A stretch of DNA of 64,000 bases from Prosapia bicincta (lineage: Eukaryota > Arthropoda > Insecta > Hemiptera > Cercopidae): assembly GCA_036971475.1 (NCBI GenBank), contig JBAIZL010000008.1, positions 36,476,690-36,540,689 of the forward strand. The letters are read 5' to 3'. A program made the position numbers and the translations under genes. This document shows, in pieces, positions 32,393-43,870 of the stretch (position 1 is the stretch's first letter; each line of letters starts with the position of its first letter). Under the pieces are notes generated by a model. That model saw only the letters and a list, made by a program, of their open reading frames with translations, searched no databases and was not told the DNA's origin.

Positions 32393-32642
32393 GTATTTTA
32401 AAACAACAGGTTATTCAAATACAAGAATATTTATTAATTTATATCCAAAGTTTTTCGTTGGTAAACAATACCAACATCATCAGGAATAAAAATTACAATA
32501 ATGTAAGCTATATGCCTATAGCTTACATTATTGTAATTTTCATTCCTGATGATGTTGGTACTGTTTACCAACAAAAAACTTTGGATATAAATTAATAAAT
32601 ATTCTTGTATTTGAATAACCTATGTTGTTTTAAATTATTAAA
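32393..32642. repeat. Foldback pair of PLE tails (ccaacgaaaagc type)
   Basis: Same organisation as 6790-7042: inverted tails with ctgatgatgttggtactg and ccaac(a)aaaaact, arms about 120 bp, meeting at taagctatatgcctatagctta. In this copy the plus arm reads accaacaaaaaac, so GAAA has changed to AAAA. Confidence 0.75.
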
Positions 32643-32715
32643 CAATAAAACGTATTATATATATAATAATATATATTTTATATATATTATTAATAAAATA
32701 ATATACGTGTGTGTG

Positions 32716-32722
<7 letters not shown>

Positions 32723-32786
<64 letters not shown>
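32723..32786. repeat. (TA)n microsatellite
   Basis: TA run directly left of the PLE-B inverted dimer. Confidence 0.95.
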
Positions 32787-32790
<4 letters not shown>

Positions 32791-32888
32791 CTAATAAATC
32801 ACTAATTTTGAGTAATTTTATCCACCGTTAAGTGCAATAATTTTACCTTGAGTGATGAGGTACCTTTCGGTCTTTGACCATTGTCGAA

Positions 32889-33320
32889 TCACTGATTGTT
32901 CTCTGCTGTGGATGCTACGTCCGTGGAGCCGGTGTTTGTAGAAGTTACGCGCACTATTTCTTGATCTGTGTGTATGAGGTTTCTGTATAGTATGTCTTCT
33001 GTATATGTTGTTTGTAAATTCATTAAGTTGTTGTGTATATTTTTATAAATGTGGTATTTTTCTAGTGAGTTTAGTTCTATTGGGTTGTTATTTATTTCCA
33101 GTATGGTTAGGTTATTTTCGTAATTTGTAATTTCGTGTTTATGGGAAATTAGGTGTGCTGCAACATTTGATACTTTAGAATTTTTATTTTTGAATGCTCT
33201 ATAATGTTCTTCAAATCTTATTTTAAACGTTCTGGATGTTTTTCCTATGTAAAAAGCGTTACAGTTGTTGCAAGTGATTTTGTAGATGCCTGATAGGTTA
33301 TGATTTTCTGAATTTGCATC
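32889..33320 (-). CDS. PLE-B GIY-YIG endonuclease, left arm
   Basis: Open on the minus strand: SGIYKITCNNCNAFYIGKTS with RTFKIRFEEH, then a helical ENNLTILEINNNPIELNSLE segment, ending TAENNQ and a stop. This is the C-terminal endonuclease of a Penelope-like retroelement with both GIY and YIG present and the conserved arginine and glutamate-histidine region in place. The longer frame reaching 33401 is produced by reading through the palindrome centre into the other arm. The reverse transcriptase is missing, so the element cannot move by itself. Confidence 0.75.
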   Translation of the reverse strand, partial: DANSENHNLSGIYKITCNNCNAFYIGKTSRTFKIRFEEHYRAFKNKNSKVSNVAAHLISHKHEITNYENNLTILEINNNPIELNSLEKYHIYKNIHNNLMNLQTTYTEDILYRNLIHTDQEIVRVTSTNTGSTDVASTAENNQ

Positions 33321-33716
33321 TACAAAATCACTTGCAACAACTGTAACGCTTTTTACATAGGAAAAACATCCAGAACGTTTAAAATAAGATTTGAAGAACA
33401 TTATAGAGCATTCAAAAATAAAAATTCTAAAGTATCAAATGTTGCAGCACACCTAATTTCCCATAAACACGAAATTACAAATTACGAAAATAACCTAACC
33501 ATACTGGAAATAAATAACAACCCAATAGAACTAAACTCACTAGAAAAATACCACATTTATAAAAATATACACAACAACTTAATGAATTTACAAACAACAT
33601 ATACAGAAGACATACTATACAGAAACCTCATACACACAGATCAAGAAATAGTGCGCGTAACTTCTACAAACACCGGCTCCACGGACGTAGCATCCACAGC
33701 AGAGAACAATCAGTGA
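33318..33716 (+). CDS. PLE-B GIY-YIG endonuclease, right arm
   Basis: The mirror of the left-arm frame: 133 codons from IYKITCNNC to the stop after ENNQ, without interruption. The G of the GIY motif is cut off by the palindrome centre. After the stop come tgattcgacaatggtcaaag and accgaaaggtacctcatc, the PLE-B tail. Treated as a truncated, intact-frame retroelement fragment rather than a host gene. Confidence 0.72.
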   Translation: MYKITCNNCNAFYIGKTSRTFKIRFEEHYRAFKNKNSKVSNVAAHLISHKHEITNYENNLTILEINNNPIELNSLEKYHIYKNIHNNLMNLQTTYTEDILYRNLIHTDQEIVRVTSTNTGSTDVASTAENNQ

Positions 33717-33864
33717 TTCGACAATGGTCAAAGACCGAAAGGTACCTCATCACTCAAGGTAAAATTATTGCACTTAACGGTGGATAAAATTACTCAAAAT
33801 TAGTGATTTATTAGTTTCATAAAGTCAGTGCAACGGAAAAACAATGGATAATTTTAAATATCTA

Positions 33865-33976
<112 letters not shown>

Positions 33977-34053
33977 TAAGAATAGTTTTTTAAAAAAAAG
34001 TTTTATGTCTCTTTTCTTAATCCAACATTTTTTAATTTCTTATTAAATTTTAG

Positions 34054-34159
34054 ATAAGTGATAGTGAAGTCGAATTTATTACACCTGTCCAGCATGACAA
34101 AAACTACAATATTATCATCAGAGTTCTGATTAAAACAGGAAATGAAAGCAAAATTATAG
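34054..34159 (+). CDS. Third DUF167-like domain, copy A, exon a
   Basis: Acceptor attaaattttag, donor ATAG/gtaaat, phase 0 to 1, 106 bp. It encodes SDSEVEFITPVQHDKNYNII then [14 protein letters not shown], the hairpin of a domain, aligned with exons at 7603 and 24184. Exons 34054, 37567 and 37847 join in frame to give 125 residues and a stop, a full domain. No upstream exon with a start is established. The copy at 53673-53778 is the same length with six or so residue changes. Confidence 0.75.
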
Positions 34160-34373
34160 GTAAATTATTCTATAATTAGATTAAATAAGTGTTTTGTTTT
34201 TAGGTAACCTTTATTAACTAAGTGCACAATATATATGTAAATATATGTACAAACTTGTTAATGTTATAGTAATATTATTTCTCTTTTTTAAATATTTGTT
34301 GGACCTGTATACGTTTGTGTTTTTACTCATTTGTTCTATATACTTTTATATATGTATAGGCTATATATACACA

Positions 34374-35412
34374 CAGTAGATCCTCGCTAATCGCGGTTTT
34401 TCTTATTCATGGTTGGCAAAATTACAGGACATCCCGATTATCCACTCAAAAAATAGGCAAGTGGCATTACCATTGACAAATAATGATGAGCCAACAAGGC
34501 GCCTCATCCAGCTCCATACATACGTTAAGCATTATGTCTACTAATATTTTTTGAAATCTAAACATAGATAATCGTATCCGGCAGTTGTAACTAACTCGGG
34601 TTTTGTTTTTACTGTCAGTTACCAAGCCGGTGTCGCATTAGCTTGTCGTCTCTGCTAGTTTTGGAAACATCGCATCTACTTGTGGAATTGTTTAGTGAAT
34701 TTGTTTTTTTTTTAGCTTTATCTTTTCCCTTAAATTGTTTGTCCAAGTCAGGATGTCATCAAACTTTGATAGGGATAAGAAAAGGCAAAAAAAGCGTTAT
34801 GCCGTTGCTTAGGGAAATTGACTATTTACATGGATTAAAATGTAGTGAAAGCATAGCATCTGTTGCAGAGCATTTTAGCGTTAATGAGTCAACAGTGTGT
34901 TACATAAAGAAACATGAAGAAAGTATAAGGAGGGATGTCGGAGAAGGGACTTATCAGTCGACAAACCTTATCTCTGTGTGTCGCGATATAAACACCAAAA
35001 AAATTAAACAAGTTTTGAGTGTGTGGATAGAAGATCAATGACAACAAAGGATGCCTCTAAGTTCAATTTTTATTCATGAAAAAGCTAGGCGTTTGTATGA
35101 ACATTTGTTCAAGATGGTGGTGTTCATACCACCCAGTCATTTTCAGCAAGTAAAGGCTGGTTAAGAGGTAGTTTTCTCTTCACTATGTGAAAATAGCTGG
35201 TGAATCAGCATCAGTGGACCACAAAGCCTCCAATTTATTTCCAATGAATTTAAAAAATCTTATTTTGGAGAAAGGCTACAGTCAGTAAAGGTTTTAATGT
35301 GGATGAGACTTGTGTTTTTAAAAGAATGCTTTCTCAAAATTTATTATCTAAGGAGAAGAAATCTGCTCGAGGTTTAAGGCCTCAAAGGATTGTTTGACTC
35401 TTCTGCTGTGCT
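34374..35412 (+). mobile_element. Tigger-like DNA transposon, 3'-truncated
   Basis: Starts with cagtagatcctcgctaatcg, a Tigger-type terminal repeat, and runs through a decayed transposase to a TA run at 35412 where PLE-C begins. The other terminal repeat was not found, so the right half is lost. It lies in the intron between exons a and b of the third domain, and copy B lacks it at the matching place (53.98 kb). Confidence 0.75.
34753..35402 (+). pseudogene. Tigger-like transposase remnant
   Basis: Starts MSSNFDRDKKRQKKR, shifts frame near 34800, then REIDYLHGLKCSESIASVAE with HFSVNESTVCYIKKHE, the N-terminal CENP-B-type helix-turn-helix that binds the transposon ends. A stop follows IEDQ at 35041; beyond it, traces of the second DNA-binding domain and of the catalytic part (NVDETCVFKRMLSQNLLSKE, the first catalytic aspartate in VDET) remain in shifted frames. 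The later two acidic residues of the DDE triad are missing. Not functional. Confidence 0.8.
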
Positions 35413-35434
35413 GTATATATATATATATATATAT
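35412..35434. repeat. Short (TA)n
   Basis: TA run at the junction of the Tigger remnant and PLE-C. Confidence 0.9.
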
Positions 35435-37450
35435 AACAAAATACAAAGTACAATAGAAAACCTCATAGTAGAAACAGTACAGGCAATAAACTTATAAATT
35501 ATGAGAAACAAATTTACATTAGAAACACAGCGTCACAAGAAATCAACAAAAAAATCGCAAAATAAAACACAAACAAATTGAAACAAAAACTATACAAAAA
35601 TGAAATAATAGCTACAAAAGCGGACAAAAGCAACATTACAGTAATCATATCAAAAACAATATAACAAAAAAACAGAAGAATTCATAAAATCCCACAATTT
35701 CATAGAATCAAACAAAGAACCCACTAAAAGATACCAAAATGAAATCATACAATTAGCAAAAAACAATAACAATTTATTCAGTCAAAAAACCCTTATTAAT
35801 ACACAATAGACAATCTAAATCTCCGTAAAATGGACGCCCTCATCAAAATACCTAAAATCAACAATCCCATAAGACCTCTAATAAATTACAAAAATGCACC
35901 TGCCTATAAAATATCACAAATAATCGCTAATAACCTAAAACACGAACTTAAACTGGAAAATAAATACACCATAAAAAACTCAATTAATTTAACCGACAGA
36001 CTAAAAGCAAACATAACCATAAACACAAATTTATATCATTTGATATCACAAACATGTACTCTAATATAACAATAAACGAAACCATCCAAATAATAAAAAA
36101 CAAATTTACTTATCTTAAGCCAAATACACAAACCAAATTACAAAAAACCTAAAAACCATACTAAACTAAAACTATTTCATATTTAATAATAAGATATATA
36201 AACAAATAGATGGCTTAGCAATGGGATCACCCCTCTCAAGTATAATATCAGAAGTTTACATCCAAAACCTTGATGAAATAATCACACAAACCTTAAAAAC
36301 ACACAACCTCAACAGACACTGGATACAATATGTTTACGATGGATTATACATCTCACAAAATAAAGCAATAAATAATATCATCCTAAATGAAATCAACAAC
36401 TTACACGGTAACATAAAATTCACCATGGAAGAAGAAATAAACAATAAAACCTACTATCTAGACCTAACAATAACAACAAATACAAATAACATTGAATACT
36501 CAATTTTTAGGAAACCTACACAAATCATTAATACAATACCAAGCTACTCTAACCATCTCCCACAACATAAAATGGCTACTTATAACTCACTCTTATACAG
36601 AATTCTAAAACTACCTTTAAAAAATGAAGAAAAAGTCAGAGAAAAACAAAAAATATATCAAATAGCCCAAAAAATGGATGCAATAAAATAACTATAGATA
36701 AATTAGAATTTAAAATATTAAATAATTAAAACAACCTAAAATCGAACTACAAACAACAAAACAATAGGCCACATTCACATTCACTGGGTACAACATAAAA
36801 GGACTAACTAAAATACTAAAACATAATAATATTAACATAACTTACAAAAATACAGGAAACATAATAAATAAACTAAACTAACCGGAAAAAATATGTCCCA
36901 CACTTAATAACGGAACATATAAAATCGATGCCCAGACTATAACAAATTATACATCGGCCAAACAAAAAAGAAATTAGAAGACAGATATAAAGAACAGCTC
37001 AAAGCATACCTCAAACCTAACATTTACAACTCAAACTTAGCTACACACATCATGAAAAACAAACATATATTCCCAACATTAGAAATTTCACTAAATCTTT
37101 AAAAATAAATACAAAAAGGCCTCAAAATGACAATCTGAGAACAACTACAAATTTATAAACATAAAAATAATATCAAAAATGAATAAATACAAATAATATA
37201 AAAAACCGATTAATTATTCAACCTACTAGAGAAAACTAACCCCAAATAAACTAGAAAGATTCCCACAGTACAGTGAATCCGAAAATAGAACAATACTTAC
37301 CGCGTGACAAAGGAAATTCCACACACCTGACAAACTACTACAACACCCAGTTCAGTTGATGCTCGACAATTAAGATGGTATTTATCTTTGTGAGTTAACT
37401 TGCATAAATACCAAGTAAGATTTTTGTTTAGTACATGTAGTGAAAGTGTG
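35435..37450 (+). mobile_element. PLE-C copy, decayed, near full coding span
   Basis: Contains the reverse transcriptase and GIY-YIG remnants in order (35826-37290), then the PLE-C tail at 37385-37445 (taaataccaagtaagatttt). A short GT run follows. It is absent from copy B between 53.98 and 55.5 kb, where a different family sits. Confidence 0.75.
35826..37290 (+). pseudogene. PLE-C reverse transcriptase and GIY-YIG remnant
   Basis: In order: MDALIKIPKINNPIRPLINY and NAPAYKISQIIAN (finger region), a broken motif A, then GLAMGSPLSSIISEVYIQNL (motif B), and IQYVYDGLYIS where the usual YVDD is YVYD, so the first catalytic aspartate of motif C is lost. The thumb follows (FRKPTQIINTIPSYSNHLPQ). 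Near 36910 a frameshifted endonuclease reads NGTYKI, then NKLYIGQTKKK and EDRYKEQ. Several frameshifts and stops separate the parts, and the codons are very A-rich. Inactive. Confidence 0.8.
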
Positions 37451-37566
37451 TGTGTGTGTGTATTTATGTAGAGAGAGATACTTCATCTACAAATCATATA
37501 GATAAAGTTTTACAAAATATTTGCTAATATAATCTTATATTATTATGTTTTTATATTGTGTGATAG

Positions 37567-37700
37567 ATTCAAGCGCTGATAGAGTAGAACTTGTACTAAA
37601 TGCAACTGCTAATGATACAGTAATAGAAGCAGAAGTTTGCAGATTTATGAGTGAAATATTGAAAATAAAGGAAGAATATATTTCCATTTTAGAAAAGGAG
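37567..37700 (+). CDS. Third DUF167-like domain, copy A, exon b
   Basis: 134 bp, acceptor ttgtgtgatag, donor GAG/gtaagt, phase 1 to 0. Encodes DSSADRVELVLNATANDTVI and EAEVCRFMSEILKIKEEYIS, the core strand and helix. EAEVCRF-MSEIL matches AEL-RYLSGVF of exon 26780. The copy at 55582-55715 differs by only two bases, both silent, while neighbouring exon c has many replacements. Confidence 0.82.
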
Positions 37701-37846
37701 GTAAGTATCAATACTAAAAACTGACTGTTATTGTTTTAAAAGATGTCTTTACGTACTGGTAAATAAAAACATTTATTTTGATGAAAATTATGTAAAATAC
37801 CTAAATGCATCATCTTACTAATTATTTGCATTTTCTTTTTTACTAG

Positions 37847-37984
37847 GAAAAAGATGACAAAATGAAAAAAATTTTGAAAGTAGATGGCGCAGTGATTCGA
37901 GGAGTTAGGGTGATAGATCGGATAATTAACGCTATTCCAGATGAGACTTTTAATAAGTTAATTAAGAAGAAGAAGCACAGTTAA
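37847..37984 (+). CDS. Third DUF167-like domain, copy A, exon c
   Basis: Acceptor tttttactag, 45 codons and TAA at 37982. Encodes DDKMKKILKVDGAV, then RVIDRIINAIPDETFNKLI and a KKKKHS end. Compared with copy B (55989-56156) one base is missing in the run after LIK, so the last residues are read in another frame and the protein stops ten residues earlier. The domain fold itself should be unaffected. Polyadenylation signals are not clear; aataaa occurs at 38083. Confidence 0.75.
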   Translation, partial: EKDDKMKKILKVDGAVIRGVRVIDRIINAIPDETFNKLIKKKKHS

Positions 37985-38400
37985 GTCGTAGTACTAGACA
38001 ATTACTTGATTCTTAAAAGGCAAATTTTTAAATTTTAATTGAGGGTGTATTTTCTAGGTTTACATAAATTACAATGAAAATCAATAAAAATAAGAGGAAA
38101 CTAAAACGTACAACCTAGTTATTCTATATAGTACAACTAGTTTACACTCTCCCTATATATATTTATTTATACGTCTTGTTAAAAATTTTCAATCAATTAT
38201 AAAATACTTTTTATTCATCCACTCAAGTTCAAACACATTTTTTTAAACTTTTAGTGGGTGGTACTTGAATTTAATACAGTATTTAAAATAATAATTAAAT
38301 TTAAATAATTAATTTCACTTTCAATTTTGCTGCTTAATATAATGATTCTTTCATATGTACATAAATATTTATATTAATTGTAATTATTTATTCATTTTTA
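37985..38400. other. 3' flank of the third-domain unit
   Basis: 37985-38110 still matches 56157-56260 of copy B. The rest holds no recognised feature until PLE-D. Confidence 0.6.
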
Positions 38401-39452
38401 CTTACACTTTTAGAATGTTTAAAACTTGCCTGTAGTAGCACTTACTTTGCTTGTTGAGGACGGCCGTTTCGGGAGATGTGTCCCTTTGTCAACTCAGACC
38501 GTAACTGATCTCAATACAACTATACACAGTTCCTCAAACCACCCACACCAACATAATCTAGCTGCTTACAACACCATGATATATCGCCTCCTTAAAACAC
38601 CACTAGACAAAGATGAACACTACCAGGAGTTAAACACCATAAAATATATAGCACAAACAAACGGCTACAACCCAACAATGATTGACAAATTATACAACCG
38701 CCTAAAAAATAAACATAATAACCCAAATACAAACACACAAGATGACAATCCCATAAAATACTTATCAATACCATACAGATCATTCAAAACCCACAATCTA
38801 ACCAACACATTACGAAAATACAACTACAAAATAGCTTACTCCACACACAACACTCTCAACAAACAATTTAAACCCAACAGCAAAATCAACGACATTTACA
38901 ACACCACTGGAGTTTACAAACTAACTTGCAGTTCATGTCCCAGTTTTTACATAGGCAAGACAGGGAGGTCATTCTACACACGTTACCAAGAACATATAAA
39001 AGCACTAGAAAACAATAACTACCAATCAAACTTCGCCGATCATCTCAACTCCACAAAACATTACTACATAGACATAACATCTAACCTACAAATTCTTCAT
39101 AAACAACACAGAAATAACCAACGCTACACAACCGAACAATACAAAATATATAGACACTTCAAACTACACCCTACACACATACTCAATACACAATTACATT
39201 ACAACTCACACGCACTTTTTGACATCATAACTCCTAATACACACAAAATACACCCACACCACCAAAATATCCCACCCCCACCCTAACCTACGTAAACCTT
39301 GAGATAAGTTACGGTCTGAGTTGACAAAGGGACACATCTCCCAAAACGGCCATCCTCAACAAGCAAAGTAAGTGCTACTATAGGCAAGTTTAAAACATTC
39401 TGAAAGTGTAAGTGAATACTAGTAGCTCACGTGAAGATGGAATCAACAAATG
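38401..39452 (+). mobile_element. PLE-D with inverted ends and target duplication
   Basis: The left arm (38401-38508) is the inverse of the right arm (39307-39413): cctgtagtagcacttacttt, gaggacggccgtttcgggag. The right end continues unpaired with tgaatactagtagctcacgt...aatcaacaaatg. The flanks repeat ttcatttttact (38391-38402 and 39453-39464), a 10-12-bp target duplication typical in size for Penelope-like elements. The interior holds the coding remnant. This copy explains the coding-free foldbacks of the same family. Confidence 0.85.
38530..39286 (+). CDS. PLE-D thumb and GIY-YIG endonuclease
   Basis: The open frame from the left arm reads into HQHNLAAYNTMIYRLLKTPL (reverse transcriptase thumb), a basic linker (YRSFKTHNLTNTLRKYNYKI) and GVYKLTCSSCPSFYIGKTGR with SFYTRYQEHIKAL, then NFADHLNSTKHYYIDI and a proline-rich end. 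The GIY, YIG, arginine and histidine positions of the endonuclease are present and the frame is unbroken for about 250 codons, but the catalytic palm is absent. Upstream codons 38426-38520 are the inverted tail, not protein. Likely recent and non-autonomous. Confidence 0.8.
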
Positions 39453-39671
39453 TTCATTTTTACTACTATTTCACATGCTCCCTATAATATTTATATATTT
39501 TAATTTATTTAATAAATTAATATTTGAAAAAACTGTATTTACATCATGTGTCATCCACTATAAGCTAGTGAAGGCTGGAAGGTTAAAAATAAAGATTATA
39601 TAAGTTAACAAGTAATATTTTAAAAAAATGTTTAAGTAAATTCCTACTGTGGTGAATTATTTTTCCATTTT

Positions 39672-40075
39672 AGTTACCCTAGGGCACTATTTGTGGCAGT
39701 GTGTGGTAACCATGGCAAAAGTTTAAGGTTGTACAATGGAGATTTCGACAATAACCAGATGGGGGAAAAATTCGTACACACCTTTGGGAAATATTTCTAG
39801 GAATTGGAAAGTTGGTGCAGTGCCAAGGCGCACTAGATTTTGAACATGAAGATTCTCAGTTCAAATCCGGCTGGAACCCACAAATTTAATTACCAAATAA
39901 ATATTTTAAAACACTTTATTAACATCAATTGTCATCCACTATAGGTTAAAAAAAATTATTTGAACTTGATTGGATGAATAAAAACGTATTTTATTAACAA
40001 TTGAAAATTTGTACAAGATATATATGAGGCGCATGTGAGCTAATAGAAGGGATTTAATGAAATGGCTTGCAACTA
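39672..40075. repeat. Segment related to 28281-28590, with SINE-like part
   Basis: Shares agggcactattt...gtgtggta with 28270-28310, the tRNA-like part (39806-39885: agttggtgcagtgccaa, cagttcaaatccggctgg), and gtattttattaacaattgaa, aatttgtacaagatatat with 28500-28555. Divergence is higher than between copies A and B elsewhere. Confidence 0.6.
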
Positions 40076-42140
40076 AAGTAGCAACAAATATCTGAGAGTA
40101 CTGCTATTTTCTGGTACAAGTCTTTATGTCTCAGATTGTATAATTGGAAGGCTTGAAAGAGATTTTAATTCATTCGTCACAATATTTATGCTAAAATGGA
40201 ACCTATGATTTTCTTGAAATAGATGGCATCTTTCCAAAACTAGAGAAGTGTTTGATGTTTTTATTGGAAAGTAGGAGTTTGGCAATGTTGTAAGATCATT
40301 AAATCAGTAGCATTTTGAAATTGGAGTTATACTAACATGTGGCTCCTCATCTGCTGATGATGTTCAAGGAGAAAGTTGCTACTTCTTCCTGACAGAGGGT
40401 GCAGAAAATGTTTATTGACTGAAAACTGATTTAGTTTATATTGTCCTGAATAAATTTAAAATTGGGGTTTTTAATATCACAGCACATGCTGAAGCATACA
40501 ACTATGCATAAGTTGTATCTATTCGTTAATAATACTGATATTTTTTTAAACAACATTAAATTTTGAACAGGTTAGCTATTTTAGAAACTTTTACTTTGTA
40601 TATAAAATTTATATGTATATAGTGGATTTGTAGAAGTAAAAAATTGTTAACATTATTAATATTCATCTTCATTTCTGTTAAGAATATTTCTATATGTTTG
40701 AGTTGTTTGCCATTCCTAACGTTTTAATATTCTCCTTTGTAGCCGCGTTTCGGAGTAACTCCATTTTCAAAACTTCAATCGTACACAGAGAGTATCATTG
40801 TTAAATTTAAATTGTATACTTTAAGGGAATATTTATTGATAAGCCTTTATAAGAGGTGAGTATCTCACACTAAAGAAACAGCTAAGTTTGTTTTTAGTTT
40901 GGATTTTTCTGAATAAAATAATACTTATACAATAGTTTATTACATGTATTTTTCTATAAATTTGAAGCTTACTACTGCAAAAGGTTCAAAATACAATGTT
41001 ACCTATGAATAAACATGTGGCAGTGCAATGGTTTAAGAAACAAGGAAAATGATGCCAAACATCTTCTTGGCTATATTTAAGGTAACATCCCACAGTTGGT
41101 AATCTGTAAAAATGGCTTAAAAAATTCTCAGAAGACCCAAATGATTAATTTGATGAAGGGGAAGATTAGAAACTAATATTGAAAACAATAAAAAATATAA
41201 CTATATTGAAAACAATTTAAATAGAGTTTTCAATTGTTCTCCAAACTAAATTATATTTTGTTTTATTTAATGTTTATTGTTAAATTTTATATCTGCATTG
41301 TTACTACTGCATCGTTTTTACCAAATAAATTAAGTAAACACTATTTCTATACACACAAATGTTGTTTCACTTGAAGTATGAAAACATATATAGAATAAAA
41401 AAGCAAGGTGTATTAATCTTATATTCTTGTAAGCCATGATGTTTCTCGTGTCTGAGTGGCTACATTTACAGCTTTCAGCAGTCATCTACTTTCCCTCCCC
41501 AACTATTAATACACACTTAGTGGAGAGGAAGGCTCTAAGTGAAAGGATTGGTTTTTCTTGATTTTTTTATTGCATTTGGACTACGGTTGTAACCCACATG
41601 AGTGTCTGTTTGTTTCATCTACCTTACTTTATTTACTTATGAATAATAATTATTTTTGTGTAAGGAAACACTAGAAGATACAAAAACAAAAGGTATCAAT
41701 CAAAGTATCTTAAGGGGGAAAGGGGAAAATAGGACAATTTTGTTGAGCAACAGTGGTTCTGGGAAAACAGGGGGGTGACTAAGGATGTAAATAGTAAAGG
41801 CAGGGCAAATAATATTCACCCTAAATTTTACATTGGGAAAGATAGAGCTTAAAGTGTTGATCCTGAGCAACAGATAAATAATTAACATCGCAACGTAATT
41901 CTTACTCTGCAAGTACTTGCTCTTCAAAGTGAAGGTAGAATGCTGACAAGTATCAAGTTGACACGAGATCGATCAATAAAAAACAAAAAGCTAACCCTAT
42001 TAAAAAACATTGGTTTTGGTAGTGTGTGTTGCGTCAAGGCCATCACTAAGAAATTCCAGGTGTCGCAGTTGTTTAGAAAACTGATATAAGTAAATTTTTT
42101 TAAAACGTTATGTAAATAATCTGGTTCATATGACAAATCA
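40076..42140. other. Spacer, partly duplicated
   Basis: 40430-41170 matches 56805-57360 (for example aacatgtggcagtgcaatgg and ttgaagcttactactg), marking the right end of the segmental duplication. 40700-40770 holds a fragment of the foldback family at 306-446. No exon was found in 41200-42140. Confidence 0.6.
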
Positions 42141-42264
42141 AATAAAATAATATTTATAGCGGCCTTTCGGCCTTTTCAAACCTATATTATTGTAATATAA
42201 ATAGTATACCTCATTATATAATGTCTGTGGAAGAGTGTTTTGCTTCCTCTACCCTTCCTCCTGC

Positions 42265-43870
42265 CTATGCTTGCCAGCGTACGTGTGACCAGCTATAACA
42301 ATGAAACACATGCCTGTACTTGTACTTCTTGTACTTCTTAGACCAGGCGTCCAGCTCTAGTTGTAGCCGATATATATAGGTGTTCCTATATATTCGGAAC
42401 GCCAAACTCCACAGCCCTCTGTTCAGGAGGAAGTCCTGCCACTTCTCCAGTTCAACCCTCATGTGGTCCCTCGCCGGGATGGGGTAAGTGCAATCCCGAA
42501 GAATGTGCTCGATGGTTTCGTCTTGCTCCTCATCACAAAGGGCGCACAAAGGTGATTCAGCAAGGTTAAACCGGTATAAATAAGCTTCCGTGACCAGATG
42601 TCCCGTCCTGGCTCTTGCCGCAAATGTCGCGACTTGACGTTTGATGTCTCTGTAATTGTCGGCCGACGCAAGTTTGTTTTGCAAATGCAACAGGTGTCGT
42701 CCAGTCGCTTCAGCTTCCCACCGGGCAGCCCAGGCGTCTCTAAAGTACTTTTTCCCGGCGTTTTTACAGTGCAGTCGGGAGTGCTGCTCCTTATTTATGG
42801 GCTTCATTCTAGAAGCTTGTTTTGCTATTGCATCCGCTTCCTCGTTGCCCGGAATGCCGACATGGGCAGGGATCCATTGAAGGCAGACTTCGTTTCCGTC
42901 ACAATTGATCTTTTTTATCAACCTCCTGATTTCTGCTATATGGAATGAATATGGTCCAGTGGAGGGCTGAGCCAGCGACTGTAGAGCTGACTTAGAGTCT
43001 GAAAGGATACACATCTTTGACTTATCCATCATCCCCAGACAGCCCGACAATGCGGCGTTAATACCGAGCAGCTCTGCATCCATACTTGAGCTGGAGTTCG
43101 CTGGGATGAAAAATCTATCTCCATTCGACTCGTTGTAGTACCCTGCTCCAGAAATGCCTAGTTCTTTATCAAGGGATCCGTCGGTAAAAATTTTTATGTA
43201 TCCGTCGTACTGGGTTCGAATCATTTCAAGAGTCTCCGCTTTCAGCACTTCTCTGTGGTCTCCCTTGTTTCCGCCGTGAGGTAGTTGCAGATTTATAATC
43301 ATTTCAGGCCAGTCATTTGGAGGTTCCTCATAGAACGTGGGGATTTGTTCAGGGGTGGCGTATCCCGGCATCAATTCCATCAGTGAGTTGATTTTGTGGC
43401 AGAAAGATTGTTTTACACGGCACTTTGTATTGAGTATAACACGCAGAGGGTAACTTGAGCCTCTAGCAGCTGTAGTTAGAAACTTCGACCATATTTGACT
43501 GTCTATAAAGACAGGAATGGGTTCTATATCCAGCTCCGTCTCCATGGCTGCCACAGGAGTCGTTCTTGTACATCCCAAACATAGTCGAATGGCGGCCGCT
43601 TGGATCGCTTCGATCTTCTTTAGATGCGTTTTTGCAGCAGATCCCCAGACTTCACAGGCGTACGTTGTTTTAGATCTTATGTAAGTTTGGTAGAACATTC
43701 TCAAGGTTGGCGTATCGGCTCCCCAGTTACGACTTGCAACCGCTTTTAGAGCATTGAGTCTCGAAGAGCAGCTCTCTGTGACATAGTTCATGTGACTACC
43801 CCAGCGAAGTTTAGGGTCCATAACAACTCCCAGTAATTTTGGGTTTTTGGTAAATTTCTGTTGATAGTTA
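42265..43870 (-). CDS. Non-LTR element thumb and RNase H part
   Basis: Continuation of the polyprotein in a new frame: KNPKLLGVVMDPKLRWGSHM (thumb start), YQTYIRSKTTYACEVWGSAA, then RNase H: FTDGSLDKELGISGAG (first D), MDAELLGINAAL (E), ILSDSKSALQSL (second D), WIPAHVGIPGNEEADAIAKQ (H and last D). A zinc-finger-like CALCDEEQDETIEHILRDC follows. All four RNase H acidic positions are present. It ends at a stop followed by a short gtacttctt repeat on the minus-complement. Residues before KNPKLL (about 43920-43870) are out-of-frame readthrough. Confidence 0.85.

Noticed and set aside
42598..42948. Plus-strand frames of 74-116 codons at 42598-42948
   Set aside because: Shadows of the minus-strand RNase H coding region.
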